DNA of 6,594 bases from an uncultured Mucispirillum sp. (GCA_947177675.1 CAMWVK010000092.1:1-6594); one strand, 5' to 3'. Shown: positions 1-6,594, counted from the first letter of the stretch. The notes: a model not told the origin generated them from the sequence alone. Made by a program: numbers and translations.

Positions 1-120
1 TTATATGATAAATATAGAAACCTGGTGCTGCCTGTTTTATTCCACAGTTTCTTTAATATTAATGTATTTACAGCATACCCTCTTAATGATTTAACAATAT
101 TTTTTGTTGAGAAATTATAG
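1..120 (+). CDS. 3' end of a membrane protein gene, probably CPBP-family intramembrane protease (partial)
   Basis: The first reading frame is open from base 1 to a TAG stop at 118-120, giving the last 39 residues of a protein whose start lies before the window. The segment contains an aromatic and basic stretch (YDKYRNL), then a hydrophobic stretch with LPVLFHSFFN, then a hydrophobic tail ending FFVEKL. A His followed four residues later by an Asn, after a hydrophobic 'pi..' run, is the pattern of the last conserved motif of CPBP (Abi/CAAX-protease-like) glutamic intramembrane proteases, which lies near the C-terminus in that family. The glutamate-bearing EExxxR motif would be upstream and cannot be seen. 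That this is coding is likely from the open frame and the protein-like composition. The family call rests on one short motif and is tentative. The gene is on the same strand as gspC but separated from it by 65 bases, so it may or may not be co-transcribed. Confidence 0.55.
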   Translation, partial: LYDKYRNLVLPVLFHSFFNINVFTAYPLNDLTIFFVEKL

Positions 121-185
121 AGAAAGTGATGATGAAATAAAAAAAATGTTTGCATTTTATGTGATAAATTGATATTTCATATAAC
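121..185 (+). promoter_or_regulatory. Intergenic leader of the gsp operon; possible weak promoter
   Basis: This 65-base AT-rich gap between the upstream stop codon and gspC is the only non-coding stretch of any size in the window. A weak sigma70-like pair can be read as TTTGCA (149-154) and GATATT (171-176), spaced by 16 bases. Each box matches four of six consensus bases. An alternative is an extended -10-like TGTGATAAAT at 160-169, which has no good -35. Either would start transcription within about 12 bases of the gspC ATG. In DNA this AT-rich such matches occur by chance, so the exact promoter is uncertain. No terminator hairpin for the upstream gene is visible, and read-through from that gene is equally possible. 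Confidence 0.25.
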
Positions 186-1085
186 ATGGTAAATTTTAAA
201 CTTCCTTATATAGTTTATCCTATAGTTACAGGTATAGCAGCAGGTTATTTAATTTCAGCAATAACAGGAAGTGCTTTTATGGCACCAAAGCCTTTGCCTG
301 TGCCAAGGATAAAAAAAGTAGAAAAAGATAATTTAGATGTTAATAGAGCAGCAGCTGATATTATCGCTAAAAATATCTTTTTATTAGATGTTGCACCTGC
401 TCCTGTCAATAGTAATGCTGATACAGAAGCTATAGAGAATGGCAAACTAATTGTTACAAAAGATGGAGCACCATTAAATCCACCACCGCCATTTAAAGCT
501 GCCTTAATAGGTATTATTTATGACGAAGTTAATCATACAGGTATAGCTGCAATTAATCTTGATAATAATACTTTAAGTATCTCTCTTGGTAAAACAAAAG
601 AAGGCATTACACTGGTTGATTTATCATTCAGTTTTGCAACTATAGAAAAGGATAAGAAAAGATATTCAATAGTTATAGATAATGGTGCAGTTGTGCAGTC
701 AATGCCTAAAAAACAGGCAGAACAGACAGCAAATACTGGTGTAAAAGTGCAAGACAGCGGGACAAATATCAATATTACTGTTCCAAGAGATGAACTTAAA
801 AACGACTTGAAAGACATAAATAAAGTGCTTCAAAGTGCAAGAGTTGCCACTTTTTATGAAGATGGTAATTTTGTAGGCTACAGAGTGGCTATGTTAAAGC
901 CAGAATCACCACTATTAAAACTTGGCTTAAAAGTTGGAGATGTTATTACTAGAATAAATGGCAGCGAGCTTACAAACCCTGGTGCATTATTTAATATGTT
1001 CTCTCAAGTTGATGATATATCAGCATTAAATGTGGATATGCTGAGAAATAATGAAAAAAAATCATTGTTTGTGGAAGTTAGATGA
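186..1085 (+). CDS. gspC: Type II secretion system protein GspC, PDZ-containing inner-membrane protein
   Basis: GspC sits in the inner membrane and links the secretin GspD to the platform. It has a short cytoplasmic N-terminus, one membrane segment at about residues 8-30, and then a periplasmic part. A region with 'IIAKNIFLLD' (59-68) matches the short conserved stretch after the membrane anchor in GspC/PulC proteins. A Pro-rich patch (P99-P102) leads into the beta-rich homology region (about 103-165), which in known systems binds the N0 domain of GspD. A linker of about 170-210 precedes a clear PDZ domain (about 215-299), with SPLLKLGLKVGDVITRINGS at 241-260. The 299-residue length is normal for the family. 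The ATG is the only standard start between an in-frame TAA (165-167) and the membrane segment. It has no recognisable Shine-Dalgarno sequence. The last codons overlap gspD by four bases (ATGA). Sequence conservation is low in this family, but architecture and position next to gspD make the call strong. Confidence 0.9.
   Translation: MVNFKLPYIVYPIVTGIAAGYLISAITGSAFMAPKPLPVPRIKKVEKDNLDVNRAAADIIAKNIFLLDVAPAPVNSNADTEAIENGKLIVTKDGAPLNPPPPFKAALIGIIYDEVNHTGIAAINLDNNTLSISLGKTKEGITLVDLSFSFATIEKDKKRYSIVIDNGAVVQSMPKKQAEQTANTGVKVQDSGTNINITVPRDELKNDLKDINKVLQSARVATFYEDGNFVGYRVAMLKPESPLLKLGLKVGDVITRINGSELTNPGALFNMFSQVDDISALNVDMLRNNEKKSLFVEVR
1073..1077 (+). promoter_or_regulatory. Shine-Dalgarno sequence of gspD inside gspC
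   Basis: GGAAG lies four bases before the gspD ATG at 1082 and within the last codons of gspC. With the ATGA overlap it indicates that translation of gspD is coupled to termination of gspC. The spacing is on the short side. It supports the start that places a signal peptide at the N-terminus. Confidence 0.55.
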
Positions 1086-3286
1086 AAAAGAAACTATTTT
1101 TATTACCATTCCTTTTTACAGTATTTTTTGCTTTAAGCGGTTATGCTCAGCAAAATAATTATGCAGTAAACTTTAAAAATGTGCCAATGAAAGACTTTAT
1201 TACATTTGTTTCTGAATTTACAGGCAAAAATGTTATATATAATGAAGCTGATTTACGGGGCAGTGTAACTATTTCTTCTCAAAAGAATATGGATGCAAAA
1301 GAAATTCTTGATATTTTTTATTCTGTTATGAAGTTAAATGGTTATCAGCCTGTTACAAATGGTGACAGCATACATATTGTAGCAGAAAAAGATATGCAGG
1401 CGTTTGATGAAGAAATAAAAGTGAATGGTGTAGGCAGAAATATGAAAGGGTATATGACTACTGTTATATCTCTTGATAACTATAATGCTGCGACTATTCT
1501 TCCAGTATTAAATAGAATGAAATCTAAAACTGGTTATGTAGAAGCTGTAAAAGGTTTAAATATAGTAGTTGTTAGAGATGATGCTTCCCGCATTGAAAAA
1601 ATGACTGCATTATTGAAAAAAGTGGATAATGTAGCTGCAGGCTATGAGTTTTATACACTTTCTTTACAGTATAGCATTGCAAGTAAAATAGAGCAGCAGA
1701 TTACTAAATTTTTTAATGAGCTTGCAAAAAATTCTATTAATCCAACTTCGCCTGTTATTATTTCAGATGATATTTCTAATACATTAATTATTGCAGCAAC
1801 TAAAAAAGATTATGAAAGGATATCTACAATAATAGCAAACCTTGATTCTAAAAATATGGCAATAAATACAGAGCCTAGGGTATTTTATTTAAAAAATGCA
1901 AGAGCAGAAGATGTGGAAAAAGTTTTATCAAAGCTTGTGTCATCTCTTTCTCAGCAGGCAGGCAAAACAGGCACAACAACAGCTTCATCATCTAATTCAA
2001 AAGTAAGTATATCATCAGATAATGCAACAAACTCTATTTTAGCAATAGGTGATAAAGAGTTATATGATAATTTAGATTCTTTAATATCTAAACTTGATGT
2101 GCCACGCCGTCAGGTATATGTGGAAGCATTAATTTTAGAAACAAGTATAGATAAAAGTTCTCAGTTTGGTGTGGAATGGTTTATGGGTGCAGGCGGTGAG
2201 TCTGGTGCACTTGTGGGCAGCAGTTCAAATACTGGCAGTTTAGGAAGTATTATAGGTTCTCTTACTCAAGGTGCATCAAGTATTTCAGGACTTGGAACAG
2301 GGCTTGGTATTGGTGTTATAGGTAATATTATATCATTTCAGGGTGCAAAATTTCCATCAATTGGAGCATTGATTTCTGCTCTTAGAACATCAAGCGGTAT
2401 AAATATTATATCAAACCCGCAGATACTTACACTAAATAACTCAGCAGCAGAAGTATTTGTTGGTGAAAATATGCCATATCAAACAAGTACAAAATATGAC
2501 TCAAATAACAACCCTATACAAACTTATGATTATAGAGATGTTGGTGTTAAGTTAAAAGTTACTCCGCAGATTTCCAGCGATGATATGGTAACTCTTGCTA
2601 TTGAACAGGAAATTAAAAAAGTTTCAGGTTCAGCAGTAAGCTCTACAGCACCTACTACTCTTACAAGAACAACAAATACAACAGTTAAACTGAAAAACCA
2701 TTCCATTATGGTTATTTCAGGTATGATAAAAGATGACTCTACTACTACTGTATCAGGTATCCCCGGTCTTTCACAGATACCTGTTTTAGGCTGGCTTTTT
2801 AAAACTCAGTCTACCACAACTCAAAAAACAAATGTTATGCTTTTCATTACAGCACATATTATTGATACTGTTGAAGATAATCAAAAACTTATGGAAGATA
2901 AGCGTGCTACAATGGAAGATTTTAACCGTCAAGGTGATACAGAATTTAATAAGGGAGCTTTTACAGATACAGGCAGGTCTATCCAGCTTAAAAATGAAAT
3001 AGAAGGTTTATCTCCAGAAGAAGCACAGAAAACTCAAAGTCAGAGAGATAAAGAAAAAGCAAAACAAGAAAAAGCAGAGAAAAAAGCTGAAAAAGAAAGA
3101 CAAAAAGCAATAGAAAAAGCAGAAAAAGAAGCAGCCAAAAAAACTGTTAAGGGAGATGGGAAAGCATTAGAAGAAAATACTAAACTTTTAACTCCTGCTG
3201 ATGTTAATGATAAGGCAGAGCCAGAAAAACAGCCTTTAAATAATAATGAAAGTGATGATACAGGTATTATCAGCCCTGAAAACTAA
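1082..3286 (+). CDS. gspD: Type II secretion system secretin GspD with extended charged C-terminal tail
   Basis: GspD forms the multimeric outer-membrane channel through which folded proteins leave the periplasm. Residues 1-22 are a signal peptide (MKKK, hydrophobic core, likely cleavage after GYA). Then follow N0 (about 27-100), N1 (about 122-185), N2 (about 190-255) and N3 (about 263-340, with a Thr/Ser-rich loop at 297-305). The secretin core (about 342-598) carries VEALILET (347-354), a Gly/Ser-rich gate-region stretch (about 368-415), VGENMPY (460-466), VGVKLKVTPQIS (487-498) and the family signature IPVLGWLF (566-573), ending in VMLFITAHII. After the core comes a tail of about 135 residues, with a Lys/Glu/Ala-rich helical stretch at 644-690 and a polar end. 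A tail is common where pilotin binds, but this one is long and highly charged. No lipobox is present, so outer-membrane targeting would need a separate pilotin or another route. The N0 domain and the adjoining gspC favour T2SS over type IV pilus PilQ. The mature region is intact. Confidence 0.96.
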   Translation: MKKKLFLLPFLFTVFFALSGYAQQNNYAVNFKNVPMKDFITFVSEFTGKNVIYNEADLRGSVTISSQKNMDAKEILDIFYSVMKLNGYQPVTNGDSIHIVAEKDMQAFDEEIKVNGVGRNMKGYMTTVISLDNYNAATILPVLNRMKSKTGYVEAVKGLNIVVVRDDASRIEKMTALLKKVDNVAAGYEFYTLSLQYSIASKIEQQITKFFNELAKNSINPTSPVIISDDISNTLIIAATKKDYERISTIIANLDSKNMAINTEPRVFYLKNARAEDVEKVLSKLVSSLSQQAGKTGTTTASSSNSKVSISSDNATNSILAIGDKELYDNLDSLISKLDVPRRQVYVEALILETSIDKSSQFGVEWFMGAGGESGALVGSSSNTGSLGSIIGSLTQGASSISGLGTGLGIGVIGNIISFQGAKFPSIGALISALRTSSGINIISNPQILTLNNSAAEVFVGENMPYQTSTKYDSNNNPIQTYDYRDVGVKLKVTPQISSDDMVTLAIEQEIKKVSGSAVSSTAPTTLTRTTNTTVKLKNHSIMVISGMIKDDSTTTVSGIPGLSQIPVLGWLFKTQSTTTQKTNVMLFITAHIIDTVEDNQKLMEDKRATMEDFNRQGDTEFNKGAFTDTGRSIQLKNEIEGLSPEEAQKTQSQRDKEKAKQEKAEKKAEKERQKAIEKAEKEAAKKTVKGDGKALEENTKLLTPADVNDKAEPEKQPLNNNESDDTGIISPEN
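3011..3151 (+). repeat. A-rich low-complexity tract coding the Lys/Glu/Ala-rich tail of GspD
   Basis: This part of gspD is made of near-repeated AAA, GAA and GCA codons. The octamer GAAAAAGC occurs exactly at 3053-3060, 3068-3075 and 3113-3120, with close variants such as 3079-3087 between them. The encoded residues 644-690 alternate Lys, Glu, Ala and Gln with almost no large hydrophobics, which suggests a single long charged helix or a weak coiled coil in the periplasm. The repeated codons could allow length variation by slippage or recombination, but one sequence cannot show that. Confidence 0.5.
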
Positions 3287-3290
3287 GGTG
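3285..3290 (+). promoter_or_regulatory. Shine-Dalgarno sequence of gspE overlapping the gspD stop codon
   Basis: AAGGTG lies eight bases before the gspE ATG at 3299. Its first two bases are the last two of the gspD TAA stop (3284-3286). It is a good ribosome binding site and decides for the 3299 start over the in-frame Met codon 13 (3335). Confidence 0.6.
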
Positions 3291-3298
3291 AATAATAT

Positions 3299-4756
3299 AT
3301 GAGCATAGATTTTGACAGTGTAAAATCTCAGTATATGAAGTTTCCTGATAAAAGTGATTTTGTGCCAGTAAGTGCAGATAATGGGGATATAAAGTTTTAT
3401 TATGCTGATGAGGCAGGTTTGCAGAAAGCAAAATTTATGAGTTTTTCTCTTGGTATTAATCCAGATTATGAATATACAGAAAAAAGGCACATATTAGAGA
3501 TACTTGAAAGTTTAGGCGGCGAAGTAGATGATATGGGCTCAGATAATGAAAATGATGATTTGGAAGATGATGCAAATATTTTAACATCATCTTATGATGA
3601 TGCACCTGTTATCAGGCTTGTAAACCAGATTATTATCAGTGCAGTAAAAAATGGTGCCAGTGATATTCACTTTGAAGGCAGAGATGGTGCATTTTTAATC
3701 CGCATTAGAGTGGATGGCTGTTTAAATACACTAAAAACATATCCTAAAAGTGTCCATGACCCAATCCTTGCCCGTATAAAAGTTATTGGTCAGCTTGATG
3801 TGGCAGAAACAAGGAGAGCACAGGACGGCAGGATAAACTTAAAAATAGGTAACCGTGTAATAGATATTCGTGTATCTACTATGCCTTCAATTAATGGGGA
3901 AAAAGCAGTTCTTCGTATATTAGAGCGTTCTTCAGATTTTACATCACTACAGCAGATAGGTTTAGACGGAGAGCTTTATGAAAAATTCCGACCATATCTT
4001 GACAGACCAAATGGCATTATATTAGTTACAGGTCCAACAGGCAGCGGTAAAACAACAACTCTTTATGCCTCACTGCTTGCTATGAATAGAGATAATAAAA
4101 ATGTAGTTACAATAGAAGACCCTGTTGAATATCATATTGATAATGTAACACAGGTGCAGATGAATCCAGCAGTAAATTTAACATTTGCAGCTGCAATTAA
4201 AACATTTTTAAGGCAGGACCCTGATATTATATTAGTTGGTGAAGTTCGTGATAATGAAACGGCAGAAGCTGCTATTCAGGCATCATTAACTGGTCACTTA
4301 GTTTTATCTACACTGCACACAAATGATTCGCCAACAGCTATTGCAAGGCTTATTGAAATGGAGGTAGAGCCATTTTTAATTTCTTCTTCCCTTGCTGTTG
4401 TAATAGGTCAAAGGCTTGTAAGAAAAATATGTCCACACTGTCAGGAAGATATGCAGGCAGATGATTATATAAAATCAACTTTTGCTCGTGCTGGTTTAGA
4501 ATTAACAAGCTATATAAAAGGCAAAGGCTGCCCTAACTGTTTTAATACTGGTTACAGGGGCAGGATAGGTATATTTGAAATGCTTGAAATTACTGACAGC
4601 CTGAGAAGTTTAATAAATAAAAGAGCATCAAGCTATGATATAAAGGAAGCAGCACGGAAAGAGGGATTTAGAACTATGTTTGAATATGGTGCAGAGCTTG
4701 TTAAAAAAGGCATAACAACTCCCTCTGAAGTGCTTTCTGTAACAAAGGTTGATTAA
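3299..4756 (+). CDS. gspE: Type II secretion system ATPase GspE
   Basis: GspE is the cytoplasmic hexameric ATPase that powers pseudopilus assembly, docking on GspL and GspF. The N-terminal domain (about 1-73) is short and poorly conserved. It is followed by a very acidic linker (about 74-102, many Asp/Glu). The N2 domain begins near 103 with the family stretch containing GASDIHFE (119-126). The RecA-like C-terminal domain has Walker A GPTGSGKT (245-252), Asp box TIEDPVEY (271-278), Walker B ending DPDIILVGEVRD (307-318, catalytic-type Glu at 315) and His box TGHLVLSTLHTN (331-342). A zinc-binding tetracysteine motif is present as CPHC (378-381) and CPNC (411-414), 29 residues apart. All key residues are intact. 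Length (485) is near the family norm. Position after gspD and before gspF supports GspE rather than PilB. The stop codon TAA shares its last base with the gspF ATG. Confidence 0.96.
   Translation: MSIDFDSVKSQYMKFPDKSDFVPVSADNGDIKFYYADEAGLQKAKFMSFSLGINPDYEYTEKRHILEILESLGGEVDDMGSDNENDDLEDDANILTSSYDDAPVIRLVNQIIISAVKNGASDIHFEGRDGAFLIRIRVDGCLNTLKTYPKSVHDPILARIKVIGQLDVAETRRAQDGRINLKIGNRVIDIRVSTMPSINGEKAVLRILERSSDFTSLQQIGLDGELYEKFRPYLDRPNGIILVTGPTGSGKTTTLYASLLAMNRDNKNVVTIEDPVEYHIDNVTQVQMNPAVNLTFAAAIKTFLRQDPDIILVGEVRDNETAEAAIQASLTGHLVLSTLHTNDSPTAIARLIEMEVEPFLISSSLAVVIGQRLVRKICPHCQEDMQADDYIKSTFARAGLELTSYIKGKGCPNCFNTGYRGRIGIFEMLEITDSLRSLINKRASSYDIKEAARKEGFRTMFEYGAELVKKGITTPSEVLSVTKVD
4744..4748 (+). 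promoter_or_regulatory. Shine-Dalgarno sequence of gspF inside gspE
   Basis: AAAGG within the last codons of gspE lies seven bases before the gspF ATG at 4756. With the TAATG stop/start overlap it points to translational coupling of gspE and gspF, and it supports the chosen start. Confidence 0.55.
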
Positions 4757-5955
4757 TGGCAGCATACAGTTATAAAGGTATATCAAAAACAGGAAAAGAA
4801 GTTAAAGGTGTTCGTGAAGCAGTAAGCAGGCAGGCATTAACAAGTGAACTTTTATCTGAAGGAATATTTGTTTCCTCTATTTCTGATGTGCGGGAAAAAC
4901 AGCCTTTTTTTGCAAAAGTGCAGGAAATGTTTGCAAAAAAACTTAATTTATCAGATACTTTTTTCCAGCTTTCTCTGCTTTTAAGAAGCGGTATTCCACT
5001 TGTAGAAGCATTAAAAATTGTTGCAAAAAGCACAAAAGAGCAGCATTTAAAAAATGCTTTATTAGAGTCTGTATCAAAAGTGTCAGAAGGTATGCGGTTT
5101 TCAGACAGTCTGTCAAAATATCCTAAAATATTTGAACCAATGTATGTAAATCTTATAAAAGCATCAGAACAGGTGGGCAAGCTTGCTGCTGTTTTAGCAG
5201 ATATTGCAGTATATGAAGAAGACAAACGAAAAAATACAGATAAAATAAAAACGGCAATGGTTTATCCTATGACAATACTTGTTATGGGGTTTGCAGTGCT
5301 TGGCTTTTTACTTGCCTTTGTTGTGCCTAAAATGGAATCAATTTTTGCATCAATGAAACAGCAGATACCAGCATCTACTCAGTTTTTACTGCATGTTTCT
5401 GATTTTGTAAGCGAATATGGGCTTGTCCTTTTGCTTTTTATTATGTTTATTATATTTTCTATCAGGTATCTTTATAAAAATAATAATAAATTCAGACTTG
5501 CAGTTGATAAAAAACTGTTTAAAATAAATCTTGTATCTCATGTATCTGTATCTAAGTTTGCCCATGTGTTATCATTTCAGTTAAAAGAAGGGCTGCCTTT
5601 AACAGATGCACTGCATTATGCTTCCCTTGTTATTGATAATAAGTATATGTTTGATATAGTTAGTCAGGTAAGAGAGGCTGTGCAGGCTGGAACAAAATTT
5701 TCTGTGGCAGTCAGAAATGCGGGTATTTTCCCAGAGCTTTTTCCTGCTGCAGTATCAACTGGTGAATCATCAGGAAATATGCCTGAACTTTTAGAGCGTG
5801 TAAATGAGTTTTATTCTAAAAATGTAGATAAGTTTTTAACATCCTTTATTTCAGCTGTTGAGCCAATATTTATTGTTATTATTGGTGTGCTTGTAGGCTT
5901 TATTGTTGTATCTATTATGCAGCCGCTTTTCTCAATGAACTCTTTGGTGCAGTAG
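4756..5955 (+). CDS. gspF: Type II secretion system inner-membrane platform protein GspF
   Basis: GspF is the polytopic core of the inner-membrane platform. It contacts GspE on the cytoplasmic side and takes part in extending the pseudopilus. The N-terminus (MAAYSYKGISKTGKEVKG) is typical of the family. Two homologous T2SSF domains follow, at about 66-190 and 268-390. The internal duplication is visible as LLRSGIPLVEAL (75-86) matched by LKEGLPLTDAL (276-286), and ASEQVGKL (136-143) matched by TGESSGNMPELL (335-346). Three membrane segments lie at about 168-190, 221-239 and 369-388, the usual GspF/PilC topology. The length (399) is normal. It starts on the last base of the gspE stop codon, and one base separates it from the next gene. 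PilC of type IV pili has the same fold, so the GspF name rests on the gspC-gspD-gspE context. Confidence 0.95.
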   Translation: MAAYSYKGISKTGKEVKGVREAVSRQALTSELLSEGIFVSSISDVREKQPFFAKVQEMFAKKLNLSDTFFQLSLLLRSGIPLVEALKIVAKSTKEQHLKNALLESVSKVSEGMRFSDSLSKYPKIFEPMYVNLIKASEQVGKLAAVLADIAVYEEDKRKNTDKIKTAMVYPMTILVMGFAVLGFLLAFVVPKMESIFASMKQQIPASTQFLLHVSDFVSEYGLVLLLFIMFIIFSIRYLYKNNNKFRLAVDKKLFKINLVSHVSVSKFAHVLSFQLKEGLPLTDALHYASLVIDNKYMFDIVSQVREAVQAGTKFSVAVRNAGIFPELFPAAVSTGESSGNMPELLERVNEFYSKNVDKFLTSFISAVEPIFIVIIGVLVGFIVVSIMQPLFSMNSLVQ

Positions 5956-5956
5956 T

Positions 5957-6577
5957 ATGGCAGATATTACAAACTACTATGGGTTTATATTGGCAGTTAT
6001 TATGCTTTCTTTAACACCGGGGGCAGATACTGTTTTTATATTAACAAAATCAATTACAGGTGGATACAGGCAGGGGATTGCTTCCGTTGCAGGTATTGTA
6101 TGCGGTTTATTTGTGCATACAATTCTGGCTTCCTTTGGTCTTTCTGTCATCTTAATGACTTCTGCACTTTTATTTAATATAGTAAAAATTGCAGGTGCGG
6201 TGTATTTAATATATTTAGGTATAAAAGCATTAAAATCAAAATCAAGCATTAATATTAATAAAGAAAATGTTTCACCATCATTTTTTATAGTATTCAGACA
6301 GGGTTTTTTTACAAATATTCTTAATCCAAAAGTAGCACTTTTCTTTTTAGCACTTCTTCCCCAGTTTGTAAAAAGCAATGCTGAAAGTCCTGTTCCTTTT
6401 TTAATATTAGGCTTAACATTTATTTTTATTGGTTCATTATGGAGCTTATTTTTAGTGTGGGCATCTGCAAGGATTTCAAATACATTAAGACATTCTAAAT
6501 TCTCTTATTATTTAAATAAAACTGCAGGAGTAATATTTATTGTTCTTGGCTTAAATATTTTAAGGTTTAAAAATTAG
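5957..6577 (+). CDS. LysE/RhtB-family amino-acid exporter
   Basis: This is a small inner-membrane protein of 206 residues, the usual size for LysE/RhtB transporters, which export amino acids or related small molecules by proton antiport. Family marks are the first membrane segment ending in SLTPGADTVFIL (18-29), followed by a Gly-rich stretch (GGYRQGIASVAGIVCG, 35-50), and the central RQGFFTNILNPKVALFF (114-130) with LPQF (134-137). About six hydrophobic segments are visible, at roughly 7-28, 41-64, 68-90, 118-137, 146-170 and 186-203. The substrate cannot be told from sequence. The ATG lies one base after the gspF stop. A weak GGTG (5946-5949) precedes it at seven bases, so expression probably depends on the gsp transcript. 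Codon use and base composition look like the upstream genes, with no sign of recent transfer. It is not a known T2SS part. Only 17 bases (6578-6594) follow its TAG stop, and no clear terminator hairpin is visible in them. Confidence 0.9.
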   Translation: MADITNYYGFILAVIMLSLTPGADTVFILTKSITGGYRQGIASVAGIVCGLFVHTILASFGLSVILMTSALLFNIVKIAGAVYLIYLGIKALKSKSSININKENVSPSFFIVFRQGFFTNILNPKVALFFLALLPQFVKSNAESPVPFLILGLTFIFIGSLWSLFLVWASARISNTLRHSKFSYYLNKTAGVIFIVLGLNILRFKN

Positions 6578-6594
6578 CTTTTATTATATCATTG

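Noticed and set aside
159..182. Imperfect inverted repeat (ATGTGA ... TTTCATAT) as a CRP- or FNR-like operator
   Set aside because: Only one half-site is reasonable, the spacing fits neither CRP nor FNR consensus, and such partial symmetry is expected by chance in AT-rich DNA.
245..817. Two minus-strand open frames opposite gspC (245-445 and 533-817)
   Set aside because: They lie wholly opposite a well-supported gene, have no recognisable motifs and look like translations of the complementary strand of AT-rich coding DNA.
1054..1082. Run of eight A bases near the gspC end as a site for programmed -1 frameshifting into gspD
   Set aside because: The gspD frame is -1 relative to gspC, but a TAG at 1079-1081 directly before the gspD ATG blocks any fusion, so a shift would only alter the last few GspC residues.
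3236..3490. Minus-strand open frame across the gspD-gspE junction
   Set aside because: It overlaps the ends of two confident genes and the gspE ribosome binding site, and its product has no family features beyond an Ile/Phe-rich composition.
4770..5225. Minus-strand open frame of 151 codons opposite gspF
   Set aside because: It is a shadow of the conserved GspF N-terminal half. Its Ser/Thr-rich composition is what reverse translation of Lys/Glu/Ala-rich sequence gives.
1082..5955. Reading gspD-gspE-gspF as type IV pilus genes pilQ-pilB-pilC
   Set aside because: The PDZ-bearing GspC directly upstream and the T2SS-type N0-N3 layout of the secretin favour a type II secretion system. Neither pilM-P nor pilT is present.
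5977..6378. Minus-strand open frame of 133 codons opposite the exporter gene
   Set aside because: It lies inside the LysE/RhtB gene, whose family motifs are clear on the other strand. No motif is seen in the antisense product.
6566..6585. Possible terminator after the exporter gene (AAAA, short loop with TTAGC, TTTT)
   Set aside because: The stem would be only about four A-T pairs with no G-C pairs, too weak for an intrinsic terminator. The window ends before a real one could be seen.

Overview
The window carries the core of a type II secretion system (T2SS) from a Gram-negative (diderm) bacterium. The DNA is strongly AT-rich throughout: ATA, TTA and AGA codons are frequent and A/T is preferred at third positions. 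An outer-membrane secretin with a signal peptide means the host has an outer membrane. Low G+C together with this gene set would fit, for example, a host-associated member of the Deferribacterota such as Mucispirillum. That assignment is a guess from general character, not from a sequence match.

Layout, all on the + strand. Bases 1-120 are the 3' end of a gene that starts outside the window; its tail resembles the end of a CPBP-family intramembrane protease. A 65-base gap (121-185) follows and is the only plausible place for a dedicated promoter. Then come five tightly packed genes: gspC (186-1085, inner-membrane PDZ protein), gspD (1082-3286, secretin), gspE (3299-4756, secretion ATPase), gspF (4756-5955, inner-membrane platform protein) and a LysE/RhtB-family exporter gene (5957-6577). 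The junctions are a 4-base overlap, a 12-base gap, a 1-base overlap and a 1-base gap, so the five genes are very probably one transcript with translational coupling.

GspD forms the outer-membrane channel. GspC links it to the inner-membrane platform. GspF is the polytopic core of that platform, and GspE is the cytoplasmic hexameric ATPase that drives assembly of the pseudopilus. The pseudopilins (GspG-K), GspL, GspM and the prepilin peptidase GspO are not in the window. The position after gspF, where gspG often sits, is taken by an amino-acid-exporter-type gene, so the remaining parts must be encoded elsewhere, either downstream or at another locus.

I see no RNA gene, mobile element, CRISPR array or clear terminator. 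The genes belong to known families. The least ordinary points are the long Lys/Glu/Ala-rich tail on the secretin, the short N-terminal domain and acidic linker of GspE, the absence of a Shine-Dalgarno sequence before gspC, and the exporter gene attached to the secretion operon. I found no convincing undescribed system.
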